64,000 nucleotides of DNA. Source: Cytobacillus horneckiae (GTDB lineage: Bacteria; Bacillota; Bacilli; Bacillales; Cytobacillaceae). The notes beneath the pieces are model-generated. The model did no database searches. It saw only the letters and a list, made by a program, of their open reading frames with translations, and was not told the origin of the DNA. The stretch is from assembly GCF_002835735.1 (NCBI RefSeq), contig NZ_PISD01000027.1, positions 33,375 to 97,374 on the forward strand. The letters are read 5' to 3'. Of the stretch, positions 17,839 through 27,264 are shown in pieces (within the stretch, counting starts at the first letter, position 1; every line of letters starts with the position of its first letter). A program made the translations under genes and the position numbers.

Positions 17839-17944
17839 TTAGTTTTATCATTATGAATTATAATAAAATATCAAATTATCTTTAAATTTAAATAATAGAG
17901 TGATATTATAGTAAAATATCATTTGTATAAAGGAAGTGAAGTTA

Positions 17945-19135
17945 ATGTCTCAGCTATTGGCTTTAGTTATTGTTGTAGGTATTTTATTTGTTGGAGATGT
18001 GGTAGCTACGCGAACGAAGGCATGGGTTCCGTCCATGTTTATCTGTGCTACGCTTTTCCTGTTTGGTTATTGGACGTTTTTTCCAACTAATATAGTTGAG
18101 ATTGCAGGCATTCCACCCGCTGTTGCTACTATGCTCATGTATTTTTTAATCACTAATATGGGTACATTATTGTCTTTGCAAGAACTAAAAAGACAATGGA
18201 AGACTGTATTAATCGCTTTATCCGGAATTTTAGGAATAATCGCAATTCTTTTCACGATAGGCGCTTTACTTTTTGACTTTGAAACGGTTGTTGTTGCGAT
18301 TCCGCCATTAGTCGGTGGTGTTGTATCAGCATTAATCATGTCAGAAGCCGCAGCAAACGCAGGGCTGATTTCATTATCTGTGTTCGCAATCGTCATTTAT
18401 GTTATGCAAGGATTTGCAGGATACCCGTTGACTTCCGTTGTATTAAAAAAAGAGGGCAAGAACTTGCTGGAGAAATATCGCAATGGACAGCTTGCTTTGA
18501 AAGAAGCAGAAGGTGAATCTGCTGCAGCGTCTGAAAGTAGCGAATTAAAACTATTTAGAAAATTACCCGAGAAATATAATACAGATTTCTTTAAATTCTT
18601 CAGATTGGCAGTAGTGGCATATTTAGCCTTCTTAGCCTCAGAGCTGCTATCACCGCTTGTTTCTGTTAGTCCATTTGTTCTATGTTTACTATTTGGAGTC
18701 ATTGCAACAACAGTTGGTTTTCTGGAAAGACAGCCGCTGCAAAAAGCAAATGGTTTCGGCTTTGCAATTATGGGTCTGATGCTTTTTATTTTTGATGGTT
18801 TAAATCAAGCAACCCCTAGTATGATGATGGAAATTCTCTATCCTTTAGTAGCATGTATCGTATTAGGTGTCATTGGGATGTATCTTTTCTCATTTATTAT
18901 GGGGAAAATCCTGAAAGTAAGTAAAGAGATGGCTTTTGCTGTTTCATTAACTGCACTGTATGGGTTTCCGGCGGACTATATTATTACGAATGAAGTAATT
19001 AAATCATTAACTGACGATGAAAAGGAAAAGGCGGTATTAACAAGTCACATGCTACCACCGATGCTTGTAGGCGGTTTTGTCACTGTTACAATTGTTTCCG
19101 TGATTCTGGCAGGTATTTTCGTTGGATTCTTATAA
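17945..19135 (+). CDS. Polytopic membrane protein, probable amino-acid-derivative permease
   Basis: A 396-residue protein with roughly ten to twelve hydrophobic segments and a charged cytoplasmic loop around residues 175-215. I do not recognise a named family with confidence; its length and glycine/serine-rich mid-membrane stretches are reminiscent of carboxylate or glutamate-type carriers. The ATG at 17945 is placed 8 nt after AAAGGAAG; an in-frame GTG at 17936 falls inside that site. It heads an operon with a carbamoylase and an aminoacylase, so uptake of N-carbamoyl or N-acyl amino acids is a reasonable guess. Confidence 0.65.
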   Translation: MSQLLALVIVVGILFVGDVVATRTKAWVPSMFICATLFLFGYWTFFPTNIVEIAGIPPAVATMLMYFLITNMGTLLSLQELKRQWKTVLIALSGILGIIAILFTIGALLFDFETVVVAIPPLVGGVVSALIMSEAAANAGLISLSVFAIVIYVMQGFAGYPLTSVVLKKEGKNLLEKYRNGQLALKEAEGESAAASESSELKLFRKLPEKYNTDFFKFFRLAVVAYLAFLASELLSPLVSVSPFVLCLLFGVIATTVGFLERQPLQKANGFGFAIMGLMLFIFDGLNQATPSMMMEILYPLVACIVLGVIGMYLFSFIMGKILKVSKEMAFAVSLTALYGFPADYIITNEVIKSLTDDEKEKAVLTSHMLPPMLVGGFVTVTIVSVILAGIFVGFL

Positions 19136-19202
19136 TCATTCCGTTGTTTCGGTGACTAGGTTATATCGAGGTAATTCTGCATTTATGAAGGGGAGAGAAT
19201 AA

Positions 19203-20429
19203 TTGAAAGAATTAGTTAATAGAATTGAAAACCATCTTCATACATTAAGCAAATACACAGCTACGCCTAATGAAGGGACAACAAGATTAACGTACAGCGT
19301 GGAAGACCTTCAAGCGAGAAATTATTTAAAAGAGGTAATGAATCGTTACGGATTGGAAGTAAGAGAGGACGGATTAGGAAATATTTTTGGGAAAATGCCA
19401 GGAGTGTTAGAAGGACCGAGTGTATTAGTGGGGTCCCATTTTGATTCAGTCCCACATGGTGGAGATTATGATGGACCAGCAGGTGTGATTGCAGGTTTAG
19501 AGGTGGCAAAGCTGTTTGCGGACAGCGGATTAAAGCCAAAATATCCGCTTGAAGTGATTGCATTAATCGAGGAAGAAGGTTCAAGATATGGCGGTGGTTT
19601 AATGGGATCTCGCGGAATAACTGGAAAGTTGAGCGAGGACGACTTTCTGGCGCTTAAGGATAGCAATGGGATGTCAACTGAGGAAGCGATGAGGTCGATA
19701 GGGTTGGATCCGATGCTGCCAAAAAAACGAGATTCTAAGACGATGAAAGCATATCTTGAGCTGCATATTGAACAAGGTCCGATTTTGGAAGAAAAGCAGA
19801 TTCCCATAGGAATAGTCGAATCAATAGTAGGCTTAACTCAATTAGAGGTAACAGTCATAGGTAAGCCAGGGCATGCAGGGACAACACCTATGTCAGGCCG
19901 TTCAGATGCACTTGTCGCTGCCGCAGAAATAATCGCTCAATTGCCAGAGCTTGGAATTGCTAAAGGCGAGGGTACAGTTATTACGGTAGGAAAGCTGAAT
20001 GTGTTCCCAAATGGTGCAAATGTTATTCCAGGGAAGGTTGTTTTTACTGTTGATATCCGCTCAACAGATGAAAATAAAATGGTGAAAGTAACCGAAGAGA
20101 CTGTGAATATCCTTCAGTCTTATAATCAGAAGGGGGTAAATGTCACAGTAGAAAAGCAGCTGTATATGGCACCAACTTTATTGAGCGCGGAAATTCGCCA
20201 ATTGCTGAGCAATCATTGTGAAAAATTAGGATTTAAGCAGACGGTCATTCATAGCGGCGCAGGTCATGATGCAATGGTATTGGCGGAGGTAACTGAGGCG
20301 GCAATGGTTTTTATTCCTAGTAAAGCCGGTTTAAGTCATTGCCCGGAAGAATGGTCGGATGCGAATGATATAGCAAAAGCTGTCCATGTATTATTTGAAA
20401 CAGCTAAAGCGTTAACGGAGGCGGAATAA
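19203..20429 (+). CDS. M20 Zn-dependent hydrolase of the hydantoinase/carbamoylase family
   Basis: A 408-residue enzyme of the N-carbamoyl-L-amino acid amidohydrolase / allantoate amidohydrolase group. Visible landmarks: G-S-H-F-D-S-V-P-H-G-G-D-Y-D-G-P near residue 80 (metal ligands H and D), E-E-E-G-S-R near 122, E-L-H-I-E-Q-G-P near 185, and a C-terminal S-H-C-P-E-E-W-S. The start is TTG, 7 nt after GGGGAG. The product would be a free L-amino acid plus ammonia and CO2. Three bases separate it from the next M20 gene. In this neighbourhood it could complete hydantoin breakdown begun by HyuAB 14 kb away. Confidence 0.88.
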   Translation: MKELVNRIENHLHTLSKYTATPNEGTTRLTYSVEDLQARNYLKEVMNRYGLEVREDGLGNIFGKMPGVLEGPSVLVGSHFDSVPHGGDYDGPAGVIAGLEVAKLFADSGLKPKYPLEVIALIEEEGSRYGGGLMGSRGITGKLSEDDFLALKDSNGMSTEEAMRSIGLDPMLPKKRDSKTMKAYLELHIEQGPILEEKQIPIGIVESIVGLTQLEVTVIGKPGHAGTTPMSGRSDALVAAAEIIAQLPELGIAKGEGTVITVGKLNVFPNGANVIPGKVVFTVDIRSTDENKMVKVTEETVNILQSYNQKGVNVTVEKQLYMAPTLLSAEIRQLLSNHCEKLGFKQTVIHSGAGHDAMVLAEVTEAAMVFIPSKAGLSHCPEEWSDANDIAKAVHVLFETAKALTEAE

Positions 20430-20432
20430 GGC

Positions 20433-21611
20433 ATGAACACATTAATAAAAGAATACATCCGAACGAAAGCTGCAGACCTCACTGAATTGCGCAGGCAATT
20501 TCATAGCGAACCTGAGCTATCTTGGGAAGAGTACAAAACAACTGCATTTATATGTGATTATCTATCTCAACTTGGCATTCCGTACAGAAAGACAGACCCA
20601 ACCGGTGTCATTGCAGAAATTAAAGGTGGGCGATCAGGTAAAACAGTTGCTCTAAGAGCAGATATCGATGCACTGCCAGTAGAGGAACTGAATAAGGACT
20701 TAATCTATGCATCAAAAGAACATGGAAAAATGCATGCATGCGGCCATGATGCACATACGGCGATGCTGTTGATTGCAGCTGAAGCCTTGAACGGGTTAAA
20801 AGATGAATTGTCTGGCACCATTAGATTGATATTTCAACCAGCAGAGGAGGCCGCCCGCGGTGCAAAGATGATGGTCGAGGAAGGTGCGATGGAAGGGATT
20901 GATCATGTTTTTGGCATTCATATATGGTCGCAAATGCCAACCCATAAAGTTGCGTGCACACCAGGCCCACAATTTGCGTCTGCCGATATCTTTAACGTTA
21001 AGTTTACCGGGCAGGGGGGACATGGAGCCATACCGCAGGATTGTATTGATGCAGCTGTCATTGCGTCGTCATTTGTGATGAACCTTCAATCAGTAGTTTC
21101 CAGAACGATTGATCCCCAACAAGGTGCTGTAGTGACAGTAGGAAAAATGGAAGCAGGCACAAGGTTCAACGTGATTGCTGAAAATGCAAAAATTGAAGGG
21201 ACTGTACGCTGCTTTGATCCAAGTGTAAGAGACCATGTTGAAAAACAAATTGACCACTATGCTAATCAGGTTGCTTCGATTTACGGAGGGATTGCTCAAG
21301 TAGAATACATTCGCGGCACACAGGCTGTCATTAATGATACAGAAAGTGCAGCGCTTGTACAAAAAGTGGCTGCTGAATGCTTTGGCGAGCATGTATTATT
21401 TGATGAGAAGCCAACGATGGGCGGCGAGGATTTCAGTTTTTATCTAGACCATGCGCCGGGGAGCTTTGCATTAGTCGGAAGTGGGAATAGCGAGAAGGAT
21501 ACAGAATGGGCTCACCATCACGGGAAATTTAATATCGACGAGGATGCACTTGTAACGGGAGCTGAGCTATATGCCCAGTTTGCATGGGCGTTTTTACAGG
21601 AAAATAAATAG
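20433..21611 (+). CDS. M20D family N-acyl amino acid amidohydrolase
   Basis: A 392-residue zinc peptidase of the aminoacylase/hippurate hydrolase type. Metal-site motifs: M-H-A-C-G-H-D-A-H-T near residue 100, Q-P-A-E-E near 135, F-G-I-H-I-W near 160 and the C-terminal G-G-E-D-F-S-F-Y. The dimerisation domain lies in between. Expected reaction: release of an amino acid from an N-acetyl, N-aroyl or related conjugate. It is translated directly after the carbamoylase and ends the operon. A GGCCAGGAT hairpin lies just downstream, followed by a dispersed repeat. Confidence 0.9.
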   Translation: MNTLIKEYIRTKAADLTELRRQFHSEPELSWEEYKTTAFICDYLSQLGIPYRKTDPTGVIAEIKGGRSGKTVALRADIDALPVEELNKDLIYASKEHGKMHACGHDAHTAMLLIAAEALNGLKDELSGTIRLIFQPAEEAARGAKMMVEEGAMEGIDHVFGIHIWSQMPTHKVACTPGPQFASADIFNVKFTGQGGHGAIPQDCIDAAVIASSFVMNLQSVVSRTIDPQQGAVVTVGKMEAGTRFNVIAENAKIEGTVRCFDPSVRDHVEKQIDHYANQVASIYGGIAQVEYIRGTQAVINDTESAALVQKVAAECFGEHVLFDEKPTMGGEDFSFYLDHAPGSFALVGSGNSEKDTEWAHHHGKFNIDEDALVTGAELYAQFAWAFLQENK

Positions 21612-21616
21612 TAAAA

Positions 21617-21639
21617 GGCCAGGATGAAGAATCCTGGCT
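21617..21639 (+). terminator. First copy of a duplicated terminator hairpin
   Basis: ggccaggatgaagaatcctggct forms an 8-bp stem. It is nearly identical to 21853-21876 but lacks a T run, so it may be a non-functional duplicate bounding repeat copy A. Confidence 0.6.
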
Positions 21640-21852
21640 AGTGTGCCTTCAAAAGTGAAAATAAGAAAATTTAGTTGGATTTGGAGAGGTGTCCGCCCGA
21701 CTCCTGCGGGAGAGTAGCGAGACAGACGAGACATTGCAGCGCGTAACGCCGGAGCAGCTCGACGCTCGAACCGCGGATGAAGCGAGCGGTAAGCCTCGGA
21801 GAATCCCTAACCCTTCATTTATTAATTTTTGAGATAAGTTTCTCTACAGCCT
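21640..21852 (+). repeat. Dispersed repeat, copy A (213 bp)
   Basis: GC-richer than its surroundings, with landmarks aaataagaaaat, agttgga, gaggtgtccgc, ctcctgcgggag, cgctcgaaccgc, agcgagcggtaagcctcgga and a terminal tttctctacagcct. Similar sequence occurs at 38239-38412, 42177-42295 and 46615-46756. The copy is bounded on each side by nearly identical terminator hairpins. No open frame of note. Confidence 0.8.
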
Positions 21853-21881
21853 GGCCAGGATGAAATAATCCTGGCTTTTAT
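21853..21881 (+). terminator. Second copy of the duplicated terminator
   Basis: ggccaggat/atcctggct stem followed by TTTTAT, a plausible functional end for the carbamoylase/M20D operon beyond the inserted repeat. It abuts the stop of the PucR-type gene (21878). Confidence 0.7.
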
Positions 21882-23137
21882 ATGGATGTAAGATGCTTAG
21901 CCACAATGGCCTGCTTTCTTCTTAACAGCTGTAGGTCAATGTATAATTGGCAGCGTGTATTAAAATCATCAAAGCGAATTTTAGTTAATTGATTAATCTT
22001 TTTTAAGCGGTATTTTAATGTGTTTTCATGGATAAAAAGTTCATCTGCTGTAGGCTTTAATCTGCAGTTGTTGGTCAAGTAAAGCTCCAAAGTATGAATA
22101 TAATTCGTTTGGCTTTCCTGATCTTTCTTTAATAGTATTCTAATATCTTCATTTGTATAATTCGTTTGTTTATTATGCTGTTCAATGATGGCTAAGTATC
22201 TAAGTGTTTTAAGGTTTCGATACTCAATTGGCATGAATTGTTCATGATTAAAAAACATGGCAGTTTGGATAACTTCTAAACTTTCCGTATAGCTTTGCCT
22301 AAGCTTATAAATGGATGTGTATTCGTTACCGATTCCGATAAGTATCGAATTGTTTTCATATTGGCTCTGTACAGACTTTGCCAAATCTACTGCATTGCTC
22401 GCCAATGTATCATCTTTAGCAGAATGGCTGGCCAGAAGAACAATGATTTCTAGATGATTAAAAAATATATAGGCTGAATGCGTCATATTGTTGACGGATA
22501 GACGGATTGTGTTTGTAACTTCTTCAAAGCTTTTTTCGTCGCCTTCCTCAATTTTAAATACGGTGACAATAAAAGATTTAGGCAATGTAACCTTTGCGCT
22601 TGCCGCTTCCACTTTCAGCTGATGTTTGGATTGAAAAGCATCTTCGATTACTTTTTCATAAAAATAATGGTCCTCTTCCATTTTGCCTTCCTTGGCCAGC
22701 TTTTGCTGATTCAATATGAAGGCGATGTGAGAGGAGACTGCATGCAAATAATTAAATTCTTTCTCTTTTAATCGCGGCGCTGTTTCTTGAATCCATATAT
22801 AACCATATACCTCATTTTGATAGACAGCACTGACAACGACCCGCTTATTTAAATGAATATCTTTCATTGCTTTTATTCTAAACGGTTTTTTATAACGGTT
22901 TAGCTGATCAATAATCCCTTCATCCATAAACCTTTCCAAAATTGATACAGGCCATTGTTTGTTAAAAATGGTTTGTTTATTAATTTCATCATAATCCTCA
23001 GTATAATAGGAGCTGTAAGCTATTAAAGAAAAATGGGCATCTTCAATCACCACTGGTTTTTTTAATTGTATACTTACGATTTCAGCAATTTCTTCTATAT
23101 TGGTAGAGGATTCGATTCTTTCTAATTGATAATCCAA
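21878..23137 (-). CDS. PucR-family transcriptional activator (PutR-like)
   Basis: A 419-residue regulator. The N-terminal part resembles a GAF-like sensor (residues about 10-150). The C-terminal end carries the PucR-type helix-turn-helix, T-A-D-E-L-F-I-H-E-N-T-L-K-Y-R-L-K-K-I near residue 375. B. subtilis PutR, a proline-responsive member of this family, has the same length and layout and controls the put genes. Here the gene lies 145 bases downstream of putP on the same strand, with a terminator between them, so a PutR role is likely. Control of the adjacent M20 operon is an alternative. The start is preceded by AGGAGGGTGA. Confidence 0.85.
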   Translation of the reverse strand: MDYQLERIESSTNIEEIAEIVSIQLKKPVVIEDAHFSLIAYSSYYTEDYDEINKQTIFNKQWPVSILERFMDEGIIDQLNRYKKPFRIKAMKDIHLNKRVVVSAVYQNEVYGYIWIQETAPRLKEKEFNYLHAVSSHIAFILNQQKLAKEGKMEEDHYFYEKVIEDAFQSKHQLKVEAASAKVTLPKSFIVTVFKIEEGDEKSFEEVTNTIRLSVNNMTHSAYIFFNHLEIIVLLASHSAKDDTLASNAVDLAKSVQSQYENNSILIGIGNEYTSIYKLRQSYTESLEVIQTAMFFNHEQFMPIEYRNLKTLRYLAIIEQHNKQTNYTNEDIRILLKKDQESQTNYIHTLELYLTNNCRLKPTADELFIHENTLKYRLKKINQLTKIRFDDFNTRCQLYIDLQLLRRKQAIVAKHLTSI

Positions 23138-23240
23138 AAGTCACCCTCCTAATTCTTTAAAAATAACCATAACATCCATTATATTAGAAATGCTTCATAT
23201 TCGCCAAGTCCTATAGAAGTGTAAGCGGCAAAATCAAACC

Positions 23241-23273
23241 AAAAAAGAATCAGGCAGCAAATGCCTGATTCTT
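23241..23273 (-). terminator. Rho-independent terminator of putP
   Basis: A perfect 12-bp stem aagaatcaggca/tgcctgattctt; on the minus strand it is followed by TTTT. Confidence 0.92.
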
Positions 23274-23282
23274 GAACATTTA

Positions 23283-24749
23283 TTATGATTTAAGAACTTT
23301 CTCGTATTTCTCAAAATCTGCTTCTACTTCTTTTGATGGTTTTTTAGTCATCAAGCTGACAACGATTATTGCTATCAAGCTGACAATGAAACCTGGGATT
23401 ATTTCATATAATGTGTCAGATAAGCCAACTGCAGACCAGATGATTACTGTAGCTGCACCGAAAATCATGCCTGCAAGCGCGCCCCAGCTTGTCATGCGTT
23501 TCCAGTAAAGACTGAGAATAATTAGCGGTCCGAAAGCAGAACCGAATCCTGCCCATGCATAGCCTACTAAGCTAAGAATGGTGGCGTTCTTCTCCCACGA
23601 TAAGGCTAATGCAATAATTGAAACAACTAAAACAGCCATTCTGCCAATAAATACGAGCTCTTTATCAGATGCAGATCTGCGGAAGAATGTTTTATAAATA
23701 TCCTCTGTTAATGAACTTGAGGTAACAAGAAGCTGTGAAGAAACTGTACTCATAATTGCAGCTAGAATCGCAGCAATGATAAATCCTGTAATTAATGGGT
23801 GGAAAAGAATTTCTCCAAGTACAATGAATACTGTTTCAGGGTCATCTAATACATGGTTCGTATTGGCAAAGAAAGCAATGCCGACAAACCCGATAAACAT
23901 AGCACCGACAATACAGAAAATCATCCATGCCATCCCAATAACAGTTGCTTTTTTAATTTCCTTTACAGATGTAATCGCCATAAAGCGGACGATGATATGC
24001 GGCTGACCAAAGTAGCCAAGTCCCCAAGCAAGTAAAGAGATTATACCTAAAACGGTTGTACCTCTAAAGATGTCAAGTAAAGCAGGATTAATTGAACGAG
24101 CAGTATCAACCGCTTCACCAAGACCGCCAACATGGAATAAGGTTACGATTGGCACTAATATGAGTGCAATAACCATAATTATTCCTTGAACTAGGTCAGT
24201 CATACTAACAGCAAGGAAACCGCCAAACAATGTGTAGGCAATTGTTACGCCAGCGACAATAAGTAAACCAGTATGATAATTAATGCCAAAAGTGCTTTCA
24301 AATAAAATGCCGCCAGAAACCATTCCTGATGATACGTAGAAGGTGAAGAATATTAAGATAACAAGACCGGAAACCATGCGCAAGATTCTTGCTTTCTCGC
24401 CAAATCGGTTTTCTAAATACCCTGGTATTGTAATGGAATCATTAGCAACCTCTGTGTATGTACGCAATCTTGGTGCAACATAAATCCAGTTTAATAAAGC
24501 GCCGATTGTTAAGCCGATCGCAATCCATGATGCGCTTAGCCCAGTCGCATACATCGCGCCAGGAAGACCCATTACAAGCCAGCCGCTCATGTCAGAAGCT
24601 CCGGCACTAAGTGCGGTAACCATAGGACCTAATTGTCTGCCGCCCAACATATAGTCATTAAGATTTGAAGTTCTTTTGTAAGAATAATATCCAATCCATA
24701 GCATCCCAAGCATATAGATGACAAGAGATATTAATATACCCGTATTCAT
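23283..24749 (-). CDS. putP: Sodium/proline symporter PutP
   Basis: A 488-residue member of the sodium:solute symporter family with about thirteen membrane segments. The sequences G-G-R-Q-L-G-P-M-V-T-A-L-S-A-G-A-S-D-M-S-G-W near the N-terminus and G-L-G-Y-F-G-Q-P-H-I-I-V-R-F-M-A in the middle are characteristic of PutP. It imports proline with sodium for use as carbon, nitrogen or osmoprotectant. GGGAG lies before the ATG. No putB or putC catabolic gene is in the window. A PutR-like regulator is adjacent. Confidence 0.93.
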   Translation of the reverse strand: MNTGILISLVIYMLGMLWIGYYSYKRTSNLNDYMLGGRQLGPMVTALSAGASDMSGWLVMGLPGAMYATGLSASWIAIGLTIGALLNWIYVAPRLRTYTEVANDSITIPGYLENRFGEKARILRMVSGLVILIFFTFYVSSGMVSGGILFESTFGINYHTGLLIVAGVTIAYTLFGGFLAVSMTDLVQGIIMVIALILVPIVTLFHVGGLGEAVDTARSINPALLDIFRGTTVLGIISLLAWGLGYFGQPHIIVRFMAITSVKEIKKATVIGMAWMIFCIVGAMFIGFVGIAFFANTNHVLDDPETVFIVLGEILFHPLITGFIIAAILAAIMSTVSSQLLVTSSSLTEDIYKTFFRRSASDKELVFIGRMAVLVVSIIALALSWEKNATILSLVGYAWAGFGSAFGPLIILSLYWKRMTSWGALAGMIFGAATVIIWSAVGLSDTLYEIIPGFIVSLIAIIVVSLMTKKPSKEVEADFEKYEKVLKS

Positions 24750-25074
24750 ATTTTTTCTCCCTTCAAAAGCAATTTAGATATAAGCTTTTCTCCTCTAAAT
24801 AATTTAAATAATAGGAAAACTCAGGTTGTCCCTATAATTAACATTCCATTATGTATGAAAAATATTTATACCAATTAGACATATAAGTGCTACCCTTTTC
24901 TTGCACACATTAAACCTCTTATTTTTAACGGAAAAGTTAAGTATAACGACATTCTGTACTTATACTTAAATAATCATATATTTTTCTATAAGTTATATCA
25001 ATATATTTTTAATACAATCATTGAATTATTTTTTTGTCGTTTTAAGACAATGAATGTAAAAAAATGAAAAATCC

Positions 25075-25089
25075 TTGTAAGCGTTTGCC
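25075..25089. promoter_or_regulatory. Weak CcpA (cre)-like site before the Liv operon
   Basis: ttgtaagcgtttgcc fits cre at 13 of 15 positions, about 100 bases before livK, in the 438-base region between divergent putP and livK. The rest of that region is AT-rich with no gene seen. Confidence 0.4.
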
Positions 25090-25145
25090 TGAATTTTTAA
25101 AATATTATTATTTACAATGCGATATATTTGTATTTTAATAGTAAT

Positions 25146-25160
25146 ATAGTTTTGAAAATT
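25146..25160. promoter_or_regulatory. Weak CodY-like box before the Liv operon
   Basis: atagttttgaaaatt matches the 15-base CodY motif at 11 positions and lies 27 bases before livK. This would fit amino-acid-dependent repression of a branched-chain amino acid importer, but the match is modest. Confidence 0.25.
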
Positions 25161-25187
25161 TGAATATTTCCATCAGGGGGCTAGGAA

Positions 25188-26345
25188 ATGAAAGGTTTAT
25201 TTAAGAAATTGGTAGGATTTACAGCGCTTTCAAGTTTGCTTGTATTATCTGCATGCGGTGGCACTGGTGAACAGGCTGGCAGCGACAGCGAAGGCGGAAA
25301 TGGTGAAGTTGTAAAGGCAGATGTAGGCGTTGTGTCCTTTATTACTGGCTCAGGTGCAGCTTATGGAGAGGCGATTACTGGCGGATTAAAATTAGCACAA
25401 GAAGAAATTAATGCTAAAGGTGAAGTGGAGATTAATTTGATCTTTGAAGATTCTGCTGGAAAGCAAGACCAGGCTTTGACAGCTGCGCAGAAATTAATCA
25501 ATTCAGATAATGTAACAGCCATTATTGGACCAACGCTCAGTACAGAGATGAATGTCGTAGGTCCTGAAGCAGATTTGAGTGGAGTGCCGATTATTGGAAC
25601 ATCAACAACAGCTGAAGGAATACCGCAAATTGGAGATTATGTCTTCCGTAATTCCATTCCGGAAGCATTAGCGATACCAGCTTCAATGGAAAAAGCAGTG
25701 GAAAAATATGATGCGAAAAAAGTTGCGCTTATGTACGGCAATGATGATGTTTTTACAAAATCAGGGTTTGATACGATGAAGAAAACAGCAGAGGAAATGG
25801 GATTGGAGATTTTAACAATTGAGACATTCCAGAAAGGTCAATCAGACTATAATGCTCAATTAACGAAAATCAAAAATTATAACCCAGATTTGATTTTAGC
25901 GTCTGCGTTGTATAACGAGGGCGCCGTCATTATGGACCAGGCAAGAAAAATGGGCATTGACGTTCCGTTTGTAGGAGGAAATGGTTTTAACTCTCCAGAA
26001 GTGATTAAAATCGCTGGAGATTCATCCAATGGGCTGATTGTAGCTACACCTTGGTATGGTGAGAAGGATGATCCAAAGGTTCAAGAGTTTGTAAAGAAAT
26101 TTGAAGATGAGCATGGAAAAACCCCGGATCAATTTGCTGCTCAAGCATATGATGCACTGTACATTTTAGCTAACGCACTTAAAAATGCGGGAGAGGCTGA
26201 CCGTGATAAAGTGCGTGCTGCATTAGCTGAGACGAAAGATTTTGAAGGGATTTTAGGCAACTTCTCTTTCGATGAAGAAGGGGATGTCCTGATGGATCCA
26301 ACTGTGTTAGTTATTGAAGATGGCGCATTTAAAGTATTTGAATAA
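25188..26345 (+). CDS. livK: Branched-chain amino acid/amide ABC transporter, substrate-binding lipoprotein
   Basis: A 385-residue periplasmic-binding-type lipoprotein. A signal peptide with lipobox L-S-A-C (Cys at about residue 23) anchors it outside the membrane. The mature part follows the LivK/type I fold (T-G-S-G-A-A-Y-G-E-A-I-T-G-G-L near residue 60, I-I-G-P-T-L-S near 120). Liv-type receptors bind leucine, isoleucine, valine, urea or short amides, and the ligand cannot be fixed from sequence. A GGGGG stretch precedes the ATG. First gene of a five-gene operon. Confidence 0.92.
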   Translation: MKGLFKKLVGFTALSSLLVLSACGGTGEQAGSDSEGGNGEVVKADVGVVSFITGSGAAYGEAITGGLKLAQEEINAKGEVEINLIFEDSAGKQDQALTAAQKLINSDNVTAIIGPTLSTEMNVVGPEADLSGVPIIGTSTTAEGIPQIGDYVFRNSIPEALAIPASMEKAVEKYDAKKVALMYGNDDVFTKSGFDTMKKTAEEMGLEILTIETFQKGQSDYNAQLTKIKNYNPDLILASALYNEGAVIMDQARKMGIDVPFVGGNGFNSPEVIKIAGDSSNGLIVATPWYGEKDDPKVQEFVKKFEDEHGKTPDQFAAQAYDALYILANALKNAGEADRDKVRAALAETKDFEGILGNFSFDEEGDVLMDPTVLVIEDGAFKVFE

Positions 26346-26376
26346 AAATTGATGAAGTGTAAGAAGGTGGGACACC

Positions 26377-27252
26377 GTGCTTATTGAACAGTTAATAAAT
26401 GGTTTAACCTTGGGCAGCATATACGCAATTGTTGCTCTTGGTTTCACTCTCGTTTTTGGCGTACTTGGAATTATTAATATGGCACATGGAGAAATTTTTA
26501 TGTTCGGTGCCTTTATCGGAGTAATGATTACATCCACTTTAAATGCCCCATTATGGGTAGCTTTTGCTGGAGCGATTATTATTACTGCAATCATGGGATA
26601 TATGTTAGAAAGATTCGCCTTAAGACCGCTAAGGCATAAACAGGGCGTATCACATCTAGCACCGCTCATTAGTACAATTGGTGTTTCAATTTTATTGGAA
26701 AACCTTTCTCATCATTTATTTGGTGCCGGGAATCACCCGTTTAGAGCAAGCTTTGCAGAAATTAGCTTTCAAATTGGCTCCATCACAGTTTATCTCGTAC
26801 AGATAGTGATTTTTGTTATATCCATTGTATTAATGATTACTTTGTCGTTCTGGCTAGGTAAAACAAAAGCAGGTAAAGCATTGAGGGCTACAGCTGAGAA
26901 CTTAGAAACGGCAAGCTTGCTAGGCGTAGATACAAAAAGAACGATAACGATGACAGTAATCATTGCTTCTGCAATGGGAGGTATCGCAGGGATCCTCGTT
27001 GGAATGGCCTTTAACTCTGTTACTCCGCAAATGGGGCTTTCAATGGGGTTAAAGGGACTGGCAATCATTATTTTAGGCGGGATGGGCAGTGTGAGAGGAG
27101 CAATGGCTGGAGGACTTATACTAGGTTTAGCAGAAACCTTCATCGTTGTTTATGGAGATTCAGGCTATCGTGATGCGATTGCGTTCCTAGCCATTATTAT
27201 TATTCTCCTTATTAGGCCGCAAGGATTATTCGGCCAGAAAATTTCAACGTAA
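26377..27252 (+). CDS. livH: Liv-type ABC transporter permease LivH
   Basis: A 291-residue inner-membrane permease with about eight hydrophobic segments. The start of the protein, Q-L-I-N-G-L-T-L-G-S-I-Y-A-I-V-A-L-G-F-T, and G-M-G-S-V-R-G-A-M-A-G-G near residue 230 are typical of LivH. The start is GTG, preceded by AAGGTGGG. It pairs with LivM to form the translocation channel. Spacing to livM is 12 bases. Confidence 0.93.
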   Translation: MLIEQLINGLTLGSIYAIVALGFTLVFGVLGIINMAHGEIFMFGAFIGVMITSTLNAPLWVAFAGAIIITAIMGYMLERFALRPLRHKQGVSHLAPLISTIGVSILLENLSHHLFGAGNHPFRASFAEISFQIGSITVYLVQIVIFVISIVLMITLSFWLGKTKAGKALRATAENLETASLLGVDTKRTITMTVIIASAMGGIAGILVGMAFNSVTPQMGLSMGLKGLAIIILGGMGSVRGAMAGGLILGLAETFIVVYGDSGYRDAIAFLAIIIILLIRPQGLFGQKIST

Positions 27253-27264
27253 GAAGGTGATCCA

